Shown here one piece after another: positions 37,072-45,287 of a stretch of 64,000 nt of DNA. The stretch's first letter is position 1, and the number at the start of each line of letters is the position of its first letter. Source of the DNA: Paenibacillus sp. 598K (GTDB lineage: Bacteria; Bacillota; Bacilli; Paenibacillales; Paenibacillaceae); assembly GCF_003851045.1 (NCBI RefSeq), contig NZ_BFBX01000073.1, positions 1 through 64,000 of the forward strand. Reading direction: 5' to 3'. The notes under the pieces were generated by a model. That model was not told the DNA's origin. It saw nothing but the letters and a program-made list of their open reading frames with translations, and ran no database searches. Position numbers and translations under genes: made by a program.

Positions 37072-39910
37072 GTTCAACAAGTATTTTCGCAAGAGCATCA
37101 CCCGACAATTCATGGCGCTCATGGCGCTGACCATGACGCTGATCCTGTGCGGCGCGGTATTCGTCTTGTGGAGCACCGTCAACATCATCCAGAGCTATGA
37201 GACGAACAGCGGCGAAACCCGCGAGAAGCAGGAGCTGGTATCGGATATTTCGAATCATGCCAACCAGATCATCATGCGGGTTCGCGGCTATTATGTGTAT
37301 CAGACGCAATTCGAATACGACCAGATCTTCATCGAGAGGCAGGCGCTCGATACAGCGTTGGATGCGATCAAGCAGTATCCGATGAGCGATTCGGAGCGGG
37401 AATTGATGGAGCGGATCGAGAGCTTCTTCACCTCGTTCTTCAACGAGTTGCTGCCGCAAGGGATCGCCTACGCCGAAGCGGGCAATTACGAGGCCTTGCG
37501 CACGTACATCTCCGCCGAGGGCGACAACCCGGTCAATAAATTGCTCGAGTACTCCCGCACCTTCGAGCATACCGTGCAGAAGATGGCCTCCGACGAAAAT
37601 TTGCAGCTGGTGAAGGACTTGACCTATCAAGGCGGAATCTTCATCGGCTATATCCTGTTGGTGTTGGTCTTCTCCCTCTTCATCACCCGCAAGATCGCCA
37701 AGGATATCGGCTATCCGCTCAGTCAGCTCACTCAGCAGGCGGAGCGTTTCGCGGCAGGCGAGATGATCCAGGTGGACGTCGTGCGGCGGGTGGACGAGAT
37801 CGGCGGGCTGTCCGAATCGTTCCATGCGATGATCAAGCAGATCGTCTCCAAGGAAGAGGAGCTGGTGTCGCAAAACGAAGAGCTGCAAGCCCAGCAGGAC
37901 GAGCTGCAGGCGCAGCAGGAGGAGCTGCATGCGGCGCTCCAGCAGATGGAGCACAACGAGCATTATCTCGAGAAACGCAATCTGCTGGTGCAATCGTTGT
38001 CCAACACGCTGAACAAGCAAGAACTATTATCCAGCATCATCCGCCACATCGTCGACATCGTCGGCTACGACAAGGGCATCATCGTCATGAATACGCCTCA
38101 GCACGACTATGCGGCCGTCGGCGTGTCCGCCAAAGGAGCTGCGCAGCTGATCGATTCGATCGACGATGGCATGGTGCTGCGCGCTGCCCAGACCAGGGAG
38201 CCTTACTGTGTGACGCGAGCATGTACGCCAGGCGAGCAAGGCTATCATGAGGAGCAGCTGTTCGCCAGCGAGCTGATCGTGCCGATCCTGGATGCGCAAG
38301 AGGAGATGGTCGCTTGCATGATCCTGACCAAGCTCGGGCAATCGATTGCCAAGCATGAGCCGGTGGAGGTGGCGGGCATGGCCCGGCAGGTGTCGCTGGC
38401 CTTCGACAAGCTGGCGATCTATGAATCCTCGGAGCGTCAACGCCAGATGACCTCGGATATGCTGAATACCATTCAGGAAGGCGTGCAGTTGTTCGACCTG
38501 GAGGGTCGCACGCTGCAGATTAACAAGAAGCTAACCGAATTTTTTGGCTTCCTTCCATCCAATGGCGAGTCGATGCAGCTGCCGCTCCATGACTTGCTCG
38601 ACAAGCTGTCGGGCGTGGTGGCGGAGCCAGAGGCGCTGAAGCAATTTATTACAGAACGGGTCCTCGGCTGCCGGTCAGCCGATGCCAGCGGATTTACGTA
38701 TGAGATCATCGAGCCGGATCGCAAGTATATCCAGATGTATTGCGAACCGCTCTATCGCGAAGGCGTCAAGTTCGGCACCTTGCTTGTGCATCGGGATATT
38801 ACCAAAGAGTACGAGGTTGACCGTATGAAATCCGAGTTCGTCAGCACGGTCAGCCATGAGCTGCGAACGCCGCTGGCCAGCGTCCTGGGCTTCGCCGAGC
38901 TGATGCTGCATCGGGAGCTGAAGCCGGAGCGGCAGCGCAAGTATATTTCGACGATTCACCAGGAAGCGAGACGTTTAACGACATTAATCAATGACTTCCT
39001 CGATTTGCAACGGATGGAGTCAGGCAAGCAGACGTACGATATGAAGCCTGTTTCGTTAACGGCATTAATCCATGAGGTAATCGAGCTGCACCGCATCGGA
39101 ACTTCCATCCATGAGATCGTCTGGGAGAACGATGACAAGCCGCTGATGCTGCTGGCGGATCAGGACAAGCTGCAGCAGGTGCTGACGAATCTGTTAAGCA
39201 ACGCGATCAAGTACTCGCCCGAGGGCGGTCGAATTACAATTACCAGTCAGGCCGAGTCGGAGCAGTATGTCATTCGCATCCGCGACGAAGGTTTGGGCAT
39301 TCCTGATAATGCGCTGCCTAAATTGTTTAATAAATTTTATCGCGTCGATAATACGGACCGTCGGGAAATCGGCGGCACTGGACTGGGACTGGCGATCGTC
39401 AAGGAGATCGTCACCCGCCACAAAGGGACGATCGAGGTCGACACCAAGCTTGGGGAAGGGAGTACGTTCACGCTATGTTTCCCTGCGCAGCATATACAGC
39501 CGGCGGTAGAGACGGAAACGGAAGCGAGCGAGCACATGCCGGAGGCGTCGGTCGAAGTGATGCTGATCGAAAACGACTACAATCTGTCGATCATGCTGCG
39601 CGATGAGCTGCAAGCGAGCGGGTTTCGCGTCTATCTGTATACGCAAGGCCAAAAAGCGCTCGAGGAGATGGATGCGCTCCGGCCCGATATCGTCGTCATC
39701 GATCTTATGCTGGAGCCGGATACGAGCGGCTGGCAGGTCATCGAGCAGATGAAAAAAACCGACACGCTGCAAAACACGCCAATCATCATCTCCAGCGCAT
39801 TTGAGGAAAAGGAAAAAGCTGCGCAGTGGGGCATCCGGGAGTTCCTCGTGAAGCCTTATCTGCCCGGTCGATTGACCGCGACGATCCAACAGATCTTGCG
39901 CAAAGGGTAG
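37064..39910 (+). CDS. hybrid sensor histidine kinase (TM-HAMP-GAF-PAS-HisKA-HATPase-REC)
   Basis: A 948-residue membrane kinase. Layout: helix TM1 near 17-40, an extracellular helical sensor of about 140 residues, TM2 near 190-208, HAMP, a Gln/Glu-rich coiled coil (QNEELQAQQDELQAQQEEL), a GAF-like domain (about 310-460), a PAS domain, then HisKA with His598 in VSTVSHELRTPLASVLGF, HATPase with NLLSNAIKYSPEGG, RDEGLGIP and GGTGLGLAIVKEIV, and a C-terminal receiver with Asp880 (VVIDLMLEP). The coiled coil was checked for repeat nucleotide structure: it has two CAGGACGAGCTGC/CAGGAGGAGCTGC copies. Ligand unknown. Central kinase of the phosphorelay cluster. Confidence 0.9.
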   Translation: MDKFNKYFRKSITRQFMALMALTMTLILCGAVFVLWSTVNIIQSYETNSGETREKQELVSDISNHANQIIMRVRGYYVYQTQFEYDQIFIERQALDTALDAIKQYPMSDSERELMERIESFFTSFFNELLPQGIAYAEAGNYEALRTYISAEGDNPVNKLLEYSRTFEHTVQKMASDENLQLVKDLTYQGGIFIGYILLVLVFSLFITRKIAKDIGYPLSQLTQQAERFAAGEMIQVDVVRRVDEIGGLSESFHAMIKQIVSKEEELVSQNEELQAQQDELQAQQEELHAALQQMEHNEHYLEKRNLLVQSLSNTLNKQELLSSIIRHIVDIVGYDKGIIVMNTPQHDYAAVGVSAKGAAQLIDSIDDGMVLRAAQTREPYCVTRACTPGEQGYHEEQLFASELIVPILDAQEEMVACMILTKLGQSIAKHEPVEVAGMARQVSLAFDKLAIYESSERQRQMTSDMLNTIQEGVQLFDLEGRTLQINKKLTEFFGFLPSNGESMQLPLHDLLDKLSGVVAEPEALKQFITERVLGCRSADASGFTYEIIEPDRKYIQMYCEPLYREGVKFGTLLVHRDITKEYEVDRMKSEFVSTVSHELRTPLASVLGFAELMLHRELKPERQRKYISTIHQEARRLTTLINDFLDLQRMESGKQTYDMKPVSLTALIHEVIELHRIGTSIHEIVWENDDKPLMLLADQDKLQQVLTNLLSNAIKYSPEGGRITITSQAESEQYVIRIRDEGLGIPDNALPKLFNKFYRVDNTDRREIGGTGLGLAIVKEIVTRHKGTIEVDTKLGEGSTFTLCFPAQHIQPAVETETEASEHMPEASVEVMLIENDYNLSIMLRDELQASGFRVYLYTQGQKALEEMDALRPDIVVIDLMLEPDTSGWQVIEQMKKTDTLQNTPIIISSAFEEKEKAAQWGIREFLVKPYLPGRLTATIQQILRKG

Positions 39911-39922
39911 AGGGGGATTGCT

Positions 39923-40915
39923 ATGAAATCCAATCGAAAGGCGCTCTGGGGCGTATGGGTGATGAGCTTGGCGCTCGTCGCTGCCTGCTCGAACGATCCG
40001 GCTCCCGGCGCAGATCCGCCAGCGCCGCCAGGTCAGCAGGAGACGCTGCCGGAGGAAACGCAAGAGACGGATACAGACGAGCAGCTCTTGGGCGAGTTCC
40101 GCCAGACGATCCGGGATGCGACAGGTCCAAGCGAGCTGATCGCGTTCCTCGACGAGCGACTGCCAGTCGCGAGCGAATCGGCCGCTGACCGTCTCCTGCT
40201 CGAGCTGGAGGCTTACTACGCGGAAGACTTGCCGAAACTCCAGGGACGCTTCCTGACCAATGAAGTACAAGAGAAGTTCTCGATGATGGGCGATCCGACG
40301 AAAGTGGAGCAGATCACCGATGACGAGTTGAGAGCGTGGACGGAGCAAGCGGAAGCGGGCCATTATGTGCTGGTGCAGACAGCGGGCGAGGTGTATCCGG
40401 TCGTCGACTATACAGCGCTCGATAAATACCGGCGCTATCTGTCGAGCGATCTGTCGGACTATTTGAAGCTGATGACGATGGACTCGCAGCGACTGAAATC
40501 CGGGACGACGGATTCGGCTAGCACATTGGAGGCTGTCGCCGAACGGGCGATAGCGTCAGAGCAGTATCTCGAGCGCTACCCTGAGGGGCTGAAGCGGGAC
40601 GAGATACTGAGCGATTATATCAACCGCACGGAGTATCTGCTGTTCGGAATGGCTAATGGACCTCGCTTCGACCTCGATAGCGGCATCTTGTTCGACGAGT
40701 ATCGGCAAGTGTTCGAACGGATCGCCGATACCCGGGGCGACACCTACACGGGAACGCTGGTCCGAAGGTTGCTGGAGTTGCTCGGCGAGTCCGATCAGAA
40801 GCTGATCATCGTCAGCTCCCATGATCGCCGCGATGTCCCGGCGATCGCCGAGCTGCGAGATGGCCTGGCCGAGCAGATCCGTGAACACTACGGCGAGCCT
40901 GCGGCCGCATCTTAG
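39923..40915 (+). CDS. lipoprotein of unknown function, 330 aa
   Basis: N-terminal lipoprotein signal peptide with lipobox LVAAC (residues 18-22), so Cys22 should be lipid-anchored outside the membrane. A Pro/Glu/Thr-rich linker follows. The remainder is acidic and helical with no recognised domain. It starts 12 bp after the hybrid kinase stop and AGAGGGGG serves as RBS, so it is probably in the kinase operon and could be a sensory accessory; this is inference from position. Confidence 0.75.
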   Translation: MKSNRKALWGVWVMSLALVAACSNDPAPGADPPAPPGQQETLPEETQETDTDEQLLGEFRQTIRDATGPSELIAFLDERLPVASESAADRLLLELEAYYAEDLPKLQGRFLTNEVQEKFSMMGDPTKVEQITDDELRAWTEQAEAGHYVLVQTAGEVYPVVDYTALDKYRRYLSSDLSDYLKLMTMDSQRLKSGTTDSASTLEAVAERAIASEQYLERYPEGLKRDEILSDYINRTEYLLFGMANGPRFDLDSGILFDEYRQVFERIADTRGDTYTGTLVRRLLELLGESDQKLIIVSSHDRRDVPAIAELRDGLAEQIREHYGEPAAAS

Positions 40916-41001
40916 GGTGTGTCTGCACACCCGCTCAGGGGCATCTAAGACTGCCTTTTTCGCCCCCTGCGGCGTCACTTTCGCTTGCTAAGGAGACGAA
41001 C

Positions 41002-43299
41002 ATGCTTCGAATTCGAATCAGAGAACGTATCAGGCGAATCCATACCGACGATTCGCCTGCTTCAATGTCTGCGACGGCCGGCGTCGCCAGCATGGCGTTG
41101 CTGGCGCTGCATGAGCTGGGGAGCAGCATCTACACCGGCCTGGGCTGGCTGGTCGATAATACGCTGACGATGCTCGTTATGACTGCTGGTCTGGCGGCAC
41201 TGCTCGTACTGGCGTATGTTCCGGCGCTGCTGCTCGCCTTCCTGCCGATCCGTCTGCCGCGGATCTGGCTGTCTGTCGTCATCGTTATGATGTCTACGCT
41301 GCCTTTCGTCTTCACCTATGCGAACATGAAGTGGCTATGGGGCGGCATCCTGCTGACCGCTCTGCTCTGTATCGGAGGCTCCTCCGTCGGCGGCTTCATC
41401 TATTGGCTGCTGCATCGTCCGCGCACCGTATACAGCCGTGCGATGCTGGCAGTCTGTGGCGTCATCCTGACGGTGCTGGGCTACTTGGCTGTGGCAGCGA
41501 GCGGGCTACAGACCTCTACGGTGCGCGGGGAAATGACGGTCATCGAGCCGTCGCCGCTCGCCGGGCTTACCGACCCTTCCGAGCCTGGACCGTACGAGGT
41601 GACGACGTTGACCTACGGCAGCGGCACTGACCGATTCCGGCGAGCGTTCGGCGCCGATGTCGATCTAGTGACGGAGCCGGTGGACGCCTCCGCCTTCGTG
41701 ACGAGCTGGAAGCCGCTGCGCACATGGTATTGGGGCTTCGATCAGCACGAGCTGCCGATCAATGGCCGCGTCTGGCTGCCGCAGGGCGAAGGCCCGTACC
41801 CGGTCGTGCTGATCGTCCATGGCAATCATACGATGGAGGACTTCTCCGATGTCGGCTACGGCTATCTCGGGGAGCTGCTGGCCAGCCGAGGCTTCCTGGC
41901 GGTGTCGGTCGATCAGAACTTCGTCAATTACTCTGTCCTCTCGGGACTGCCCAATGACGACTATATCCTGCGTGCATGGCTGCTGCTGCATCATCTGCAG
42001 GCTGTCGATAAGCTCTCGCAGGCGCCAGGAACGGTGCTGAGCGGCAAGGCCGATCTGTCGTCGATCGCGCTGATCGGCCATTCACGCGGGGGGCAGGCGG
42101 CGGCGCTCGCTGCCGGCTATGAAGCGTACTTCACCGTGGCGGACAAGGAGCAGTATTTGACGGGACTGGACTATGACATCACGTCTGTGGTAGCGATCGC
42201 ACCGACCGACAAGAAGCTCGAAGAGCGCAACCTGAGACTTAATGACGTTAATTATCTCGTGCTGCACGGAGCCAACGACTCGGATGTGAGCTCCTTCGAC
42301 GGCGAGCGCCAATATAACCGGATCGTCTATCCGACAGCCGGGAGCGAGCCCCTCTTCAAATCGGCGCTCTATATCGATGATGCCAATCACGGCCAGTTCA
42401 ACACCGCCTGGGGTCGGATGGATATCAAGCTGCCGCTGCGCTGGCTCATGAACCAACGGGAGATTATGCCGGGCGAGGACCAGCGCAAGATTGCCAAGAC
42501 GTTCATCAGCGCTTTCCTGGAGGCGACGCTGCATGAGAAGCGCGAGTATGCGCCGCTCTTCCGTGACTATCGTCTGGGCGGCCACTGGCTGCCGGATACG
42601 ACCATGAGGCAGCAATATACCGATACCGAGATGATCACGATCGCGAACTATCAGGAGGATAGCAATCAGGATACGGGAAGTGGGCGCGGCGTGACGCTGC
42701 ATGGCGAAGGACTGTCGCGGTGGGAGGAAGCGGATCTGAAAAATCGTCAGAACGGCTCAAAGCATAATCGGGTCGCGTTGCTAGGCTGGTCGAGCGAGCA
42801 TGAAGACGTGCAAGAAGACGAGGAAAAAGCAGGGAGCGAGGAGAAATCTGGCGAGGAGGGGGGCAAGCGGGATACAGGAACAGCGGCTGCCTATGAGCTG
42901 AAGCTCCCGCAAGGAATGAGCGCCAGGCTATCGACAGCGTCGGAGCTCGTCCTGGCGCTGGCTCCGGCGACGGCAGACGGTCCCGAGCTCGACTTCAGCA
43001 TCGTCCTCGCTGATGCGGACGGCGCGACAGCGACGCTCTCGCTGGTCGAGGCCGCCGAGCAGCTCAAGCCGCTCCTGACCAATCGATTCCTGAACGGCGG
43101 ACCGCTGAATCGCTGGATCAAAAACGGCCGGCTGCAGCCGTCATCGGAGATTGTTCTGCACGACTACCGGTTGCCGCTGGCCGCCTTTGCGGAGCAGTCG
43201 CCCGCGCTTGACCCGGCCCGCATCGTTAGCATCCGGCTCGTCTTCGATCGGACGCCGGGCGGAGAGCTTGTGCTGGACAATGTGCGCTGGCAGCCTTAG
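41002..43299 (+). CDS. membrane-anchored alpha/beta hydrolase, 765 aa
   Basis: Four to five N-terminal helices (residues about 28-165) are followed by an extracellular alpha/beta hydrolase. The oxyanion-side motif VVLIVHGNHTMEDFSDVGYGYLGE, nucleophile Ser361 in ALIGHSRGGQA, acid region VLHGANDSDV, and a candidate catalytic His in DDANHGQFNTAWG are all present. After residue 520 comes an acidic low-complexity linker (EDEEKAGSEEKSGEEGG) and a beta-rich C-terminal module ending LVLDNVRWQP, similar in appearance to jelly-roll/carbohydrate-binding regions. The substrate is unknown; a polyester, lipid or cell-surface substrate is possible. AGGAGACGAAC is the RBS. Confidence 0.8.
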   Translation: MLRIRIRERIRRIHTDDSPASMSATAGVASMALLALHELGSSIYTGLGWLVDNTLTMLVMTAGLAALLVLAYVPALLLAFLPIRLPRIWLSVVIVMMSTLPFVFTYANMKWLWGGILLTALLCIGGSSVGGFIYWLLHRPRTVYSRAMLAVCGVILTVLGYLAVAASGLQTSTVRGEMTVIEPSPLAGLTDPSEPGPYEVTTLTYGSGTDRFRRAFGADVDLVTEPVDASAFVTSWKPLRTWYWGFDQHELPINGRVWLPQGEGPYPVVLIVHGNHTMEDFSDVGYGYLGELLASRGFLAVSVDQNFVNYSVLSGLPNDDYILRAWLLLHHLQAVDKLSQAPGTVLSGKADLSSIALIGHSRGGQAAALAAGYEAYFTVADKEQYLTGLDYDITSVVAIAPTDKKLEERNLRLNDVNYLVLHGANDSDVSSFDGERQYNRIVYPTAGSEPLFKSALYIDDANHGQFNTAWGRMDIKLPLRWLMNQREIMPGEDQRKIAKTFISAFLEATLHEKREYAPLFRDYRLGGHWLPDTTMRQQYTDTEMITIANYQEDSNQDTGSGRGVTLHGEGLSRWEEADLKNRQNGSKHNRVALLGWSSEHEDVQEDEEKAGSEEKSGEEGGKRDTGTAAAYELKLPQGMSARLSTASELVLALAPATADGPELDFSIVLADADGATATLSLVEAAEQLKPLLTNRFLNGGPLNRWIKNGRLQPSSEIVLHDYRLPLAAFAEQSPALDPARIVSIRLVFDRTPGGELVLDNVRWQP

Positions 43300-43318
43300 A
43301 AGGCGATGAGCGCGAGTA

Positions 43319-44398
43319 CTAATCCTTGAGCTGATCGATCGCCTCGGACATCGTCTTGTCGGTGAGATGCGCGTATATCTGCGTCGTTTCCGGCGAGGCG
43401 TGTCCGAGCTGCTCCTGCGTTTTGTAGATGTCGTTGCGCAAGTAATAATCGGTGGCAAAGGAATGCCGCAGCTTATGCACAGACAGGTAAGGCTTGCCGA
43501 AGCGCTTGGCGTATTTGATGACCATCGCCTGGATAGCCCGCTTGGTCATCCGCGAGCCTTCCTGCTTGCCGTTGGCAATGGCGAGGAACAGCGCCTTTTC
43601 GCGGCGCGGCGCTTTGTATACCGTCTCGCGAACCTGCAAATAGTCCTTCATATCATCCACAGCCTCCTGACGAAAGTACACGGGAGACTTGAACGTGTCG
43701 TCATTGTCGCCCTTGCGGTAGACATAGACGACTTTTTTCTTGAGATCGATATCCTCGATGTTCAGGTTGACGACCTCGGATACGCGCAAGCCCGAGTTGA
43801 GGATCAGGATGATGATACAGGCGTCGCGAACCTTGTTTTGCTCGTAAGCATAGGAGGCTTGCTTGTTATTCGCAACGTCGAGCGGATATTGCCGCTTGAT
43901 ATAATCGATGAAGGTATAGATCTCGTCCTCCTGCAGCAGCTTGCCCTCAAGCTTGGCCGCCGTGTCCTTGGGCTTGTGCGTCCGCTTGATCGCCACCTTG
44001 GCCATCACATTGCGTTTGAGCAGCGGGTAGAACTGTTCGTCCTCGGCGATCTGGCTCAAGTAGTGGAACAACGAGCGGAGCGACGACAGCTTGCGCGAGA
44101 TGGTCGTGCGGCTGTTGGTCGTCTCCTTGAAGGCAGAGAGGAACATTTTGTAGTTGTCGATGCTGTCCATATGCAGCTTTTCCAAGTCGATCAGCTCGAT
44201 GTCGCGGTTCGTCAGAGCTGCCGACAGTCCTTCGGCGCGCAGCCAGTTGAAGAATGTCTCGTAGTCGCGGACATACTCCAGCAGGGAGGAGGGGGACAGA
44301 TCGGGCAGCTTGTAATTGATAAACTTCTCGACATACCAGGGCATGAGCGGCGTACGCTTGTCGAGCTCCTGGCGGTCCTTGACTTTCAAGATGTTCAT
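43319..44398 (-). CDS. xerS: tyrosine recombinase XerS
   Basis: A 359-residue tyrosine recombinase of the XerS group, which resolves chromosome dimers in some Firmicutes using a single protein. Catalytic residues: Arg in [25 protein letters not shown], and LGHASPETTQIYAHLT with the nucleophile Tyr. The N-terminal SAM-like core-binding domain begins at MPWYVEKFINYKLPDLSPSSLLEYVRDYETF. The start at 44398 has GAGGTG 8-9 bp upstream; the ATG at 44404 is too close. Two dif-like sites lie 61 and 231 bp upstream of its start. Whether XerS itself uses those sites is unproven, since streptococcal XerS recognises the different difSL. Confidence 0.92.
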   Translation of the reverse strand: MNILKVKDRQELDKRTPLMPWYVEKFINYKLPDLSPSSLLEYVRDYETFFNWLRAEGLSAALTNRDIELIDLEKLHMDSIDNYKMFLSAFKETTNSRTTISRKLSSLRSLFHYLSQIAEDEQFYPLLKRNVMAKVAIKRTHKPKDTAAKLEGKLLQEDEIYTFIDYIKRQYPLDVANNKQASYAYEQNKVRDACIIILILNSGLRVSEVVNLNIEDIDLKKKVVYVYRKGDNDDTFKSPVYFRQEAVDDMKDYLQVRETVYKAPRREKALFLAIANGKQEGSRMTKRAIQAMVIKYAKRFGKPYLSVHKLRHSFATDYYLRNDIYKTQEQLGHASPETTQIYAHLTDKTMSEAIDQLKD

Positions 44399-44458
44399 GT
44401 CCATTCACCTCACTTCCTTATCTTAGCAGGGGATATTATAAGTTGCAAAGAGCGACTT

Positions 44459-44486
44459 GGTTAACATAATTATTAATATGTCTCCT
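44459..44486. other. dif-like Xer recombination site B
   Basis: Left arm GGTTAACATAA (44459-44469), centre TTATTA, right arm ATATGTCTCCT (44476-44486). The minus-strand left arm reads TTATGTTAACC. It is the weakest of the four on its right side and lies upstream of xerS. Confidence 0.5.
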
Positions 44487-44594
44487 TGATCTATACCTTC
44501 GATACCTCCTTGTTGCTGGTAGTCAAGTGAATCACTAGACAGGAATCGCCAAATTCAATCAGACATCGACCGGACGTCGGCGAGGGTGATTAAT

Positions 44595-44628
44595 GACATT
44601 AATAATAATAATAATAGTTAATGATGTC
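44595..44628. repeat. TAA-microsatellite-containing imperfect inverted repeat
   Basis: GACAT at 44595 and ATGTC at 44628 flank a TAATAATAATAATAATA run with TTAA on each side. Sits between dif-like sites B and C and abuts site C. No gene is seen in 44487-44628. Confidence 0.55.
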
Positions 44629-44656
44629 AGTTAACATAATAATTATTATGTCTCTA
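44629..44656. other. dif-like Xer recombination site C
   Basis: Left arm AGTTAACATAA (44629-44639), centre TAATTA, right arm TTATGTCTCTA (44646-44656). The near-palindromic core ACATAA-TAATTA-TTATGT is the most symmetric of the four. It lies 23 bp upstream of the -35 element of the thrS T-box promoter. Confidence 0.6.
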
Positions 44657-44679
44657 TTCGCCTGTTTTCGAAAATAGAC

Positions 44680-44709
44680 TTGACAAGTGGAGGGGCGATT
44701 CCTTATGAT
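44680..44709 (+). promoter_or_regulatory. sigma-A-type promoter of thrS T-box leader
   Basis: TTGACA at 44680-44685 and TATGAT at 44704-44709 are separated by 18 bp and precede the first T-box leader. Confidence 0.75.
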
Positions 44710-44734
44710 GTGTGAAATGAAAGGCAAGGATCAA

Positions 44735-44976
44735 GGACATGATGTCTTACCCGGTACGGTCCAGAGAGAGAGGTCTCGGCTGCAAGCCTCTTCCGTCAAC
44801 CCTAAGACATTACCCCCTTGTAGCTGCGCAGTTGAAATCAGGCTTAACCAGCCTGAGTGTAAGCTTCGCCGGGTGTTCCCGTTACCGAACCTCATGAGGA
44901 TCCGCATCATGCGGATTAAATCAGGGTGGAACCACGAGCGCGCTCGTCCCTTTGCGGACAGGCGTGTTTTTTGCGT
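44735..44976 (+). promoter_or_regulatory. T-box riboswitch 1 (threonine)
   Basis: A T-box leader upstream of thrS. Stem I is closed by GATGTCTTA pairing with TAAGACATT; its specifier loop gives ACC (44812-44814), a threonine codon. An AGAGAGAGG element is at 44764. The conserved T-box sequence GGTGGAACCACG is at 44925-44936, and the competing terminator is the GTCC/GGAC stem with a T-run at 44966-44972. Uncharged tRNA-Thr would stabilise antitermination. Boundaries are approximate. Confidence 0.88.
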
Positions 44977-45009
44977 TTTTGCTATTCAAAGGATCATACT
45001 AAAAGCTGT

Positions 45010-45262
45010 TATCAAGGACATGAATGTTAGTTTCGCGTACCGTTACAGAGAAAGAGGACTCGGCTGAAATCCTCTGCGGCGACGCCTGGCATTTACCCCC
45101 TTGTAGCTGCGCGGTTGAAATCAGGCTGAATCAGTCTGAGTGTAAGCCCTGCCGGGCGTTCCCGTTACCGAACTTCATGAGGATCCGCTTCATGCGGATT
45201 GAATTTGGGTGGAACCACGAGCGCGCTCGTCCCTTGCGGATAAGTGCGCTTTTTGGCGTCTA
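45010..45262 (+). promoter_or_regulatory. T-box riboswitch 2 (threonine), tandem copy
   Basis: A second full T-box leader closely repeating the first. The specifier loop again reads ACC (45095-45097), next to the stem arm CTGGCATTT. The T-box sequence GGTGGAACCACG is at 45208-45219, followed by a terminator ending in CGCTTTTTGG (about 45248-45257). Two T-boxes in series make induction stricter; B. subtilis thrZ has a comparable tandem arrangement (three copies). The gene-free interval 44399-45287 is therefore mostly regulatory. Confidence 0.88.
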
Positions 45263-45287
45263 CACTACACCAACGGAGGTTAAAATC

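Noticed and set aside
37864-37940. Short repeated CAG-GA(C/G)GAGCTGCA units as a possible DNA repeat
   Set aside because: They encode the coiled-coil linker of the hybrid kinase and are explained by protein periodicity.
45024-45287. N-terminal extension of ThrRS through the second T-box
   Set aside because: The sequence is a T-box leader with terminator; the conserved TGS domain starts at 45288 after a good RBS. The frame at 44687-45067 is likewise T-box RNA.
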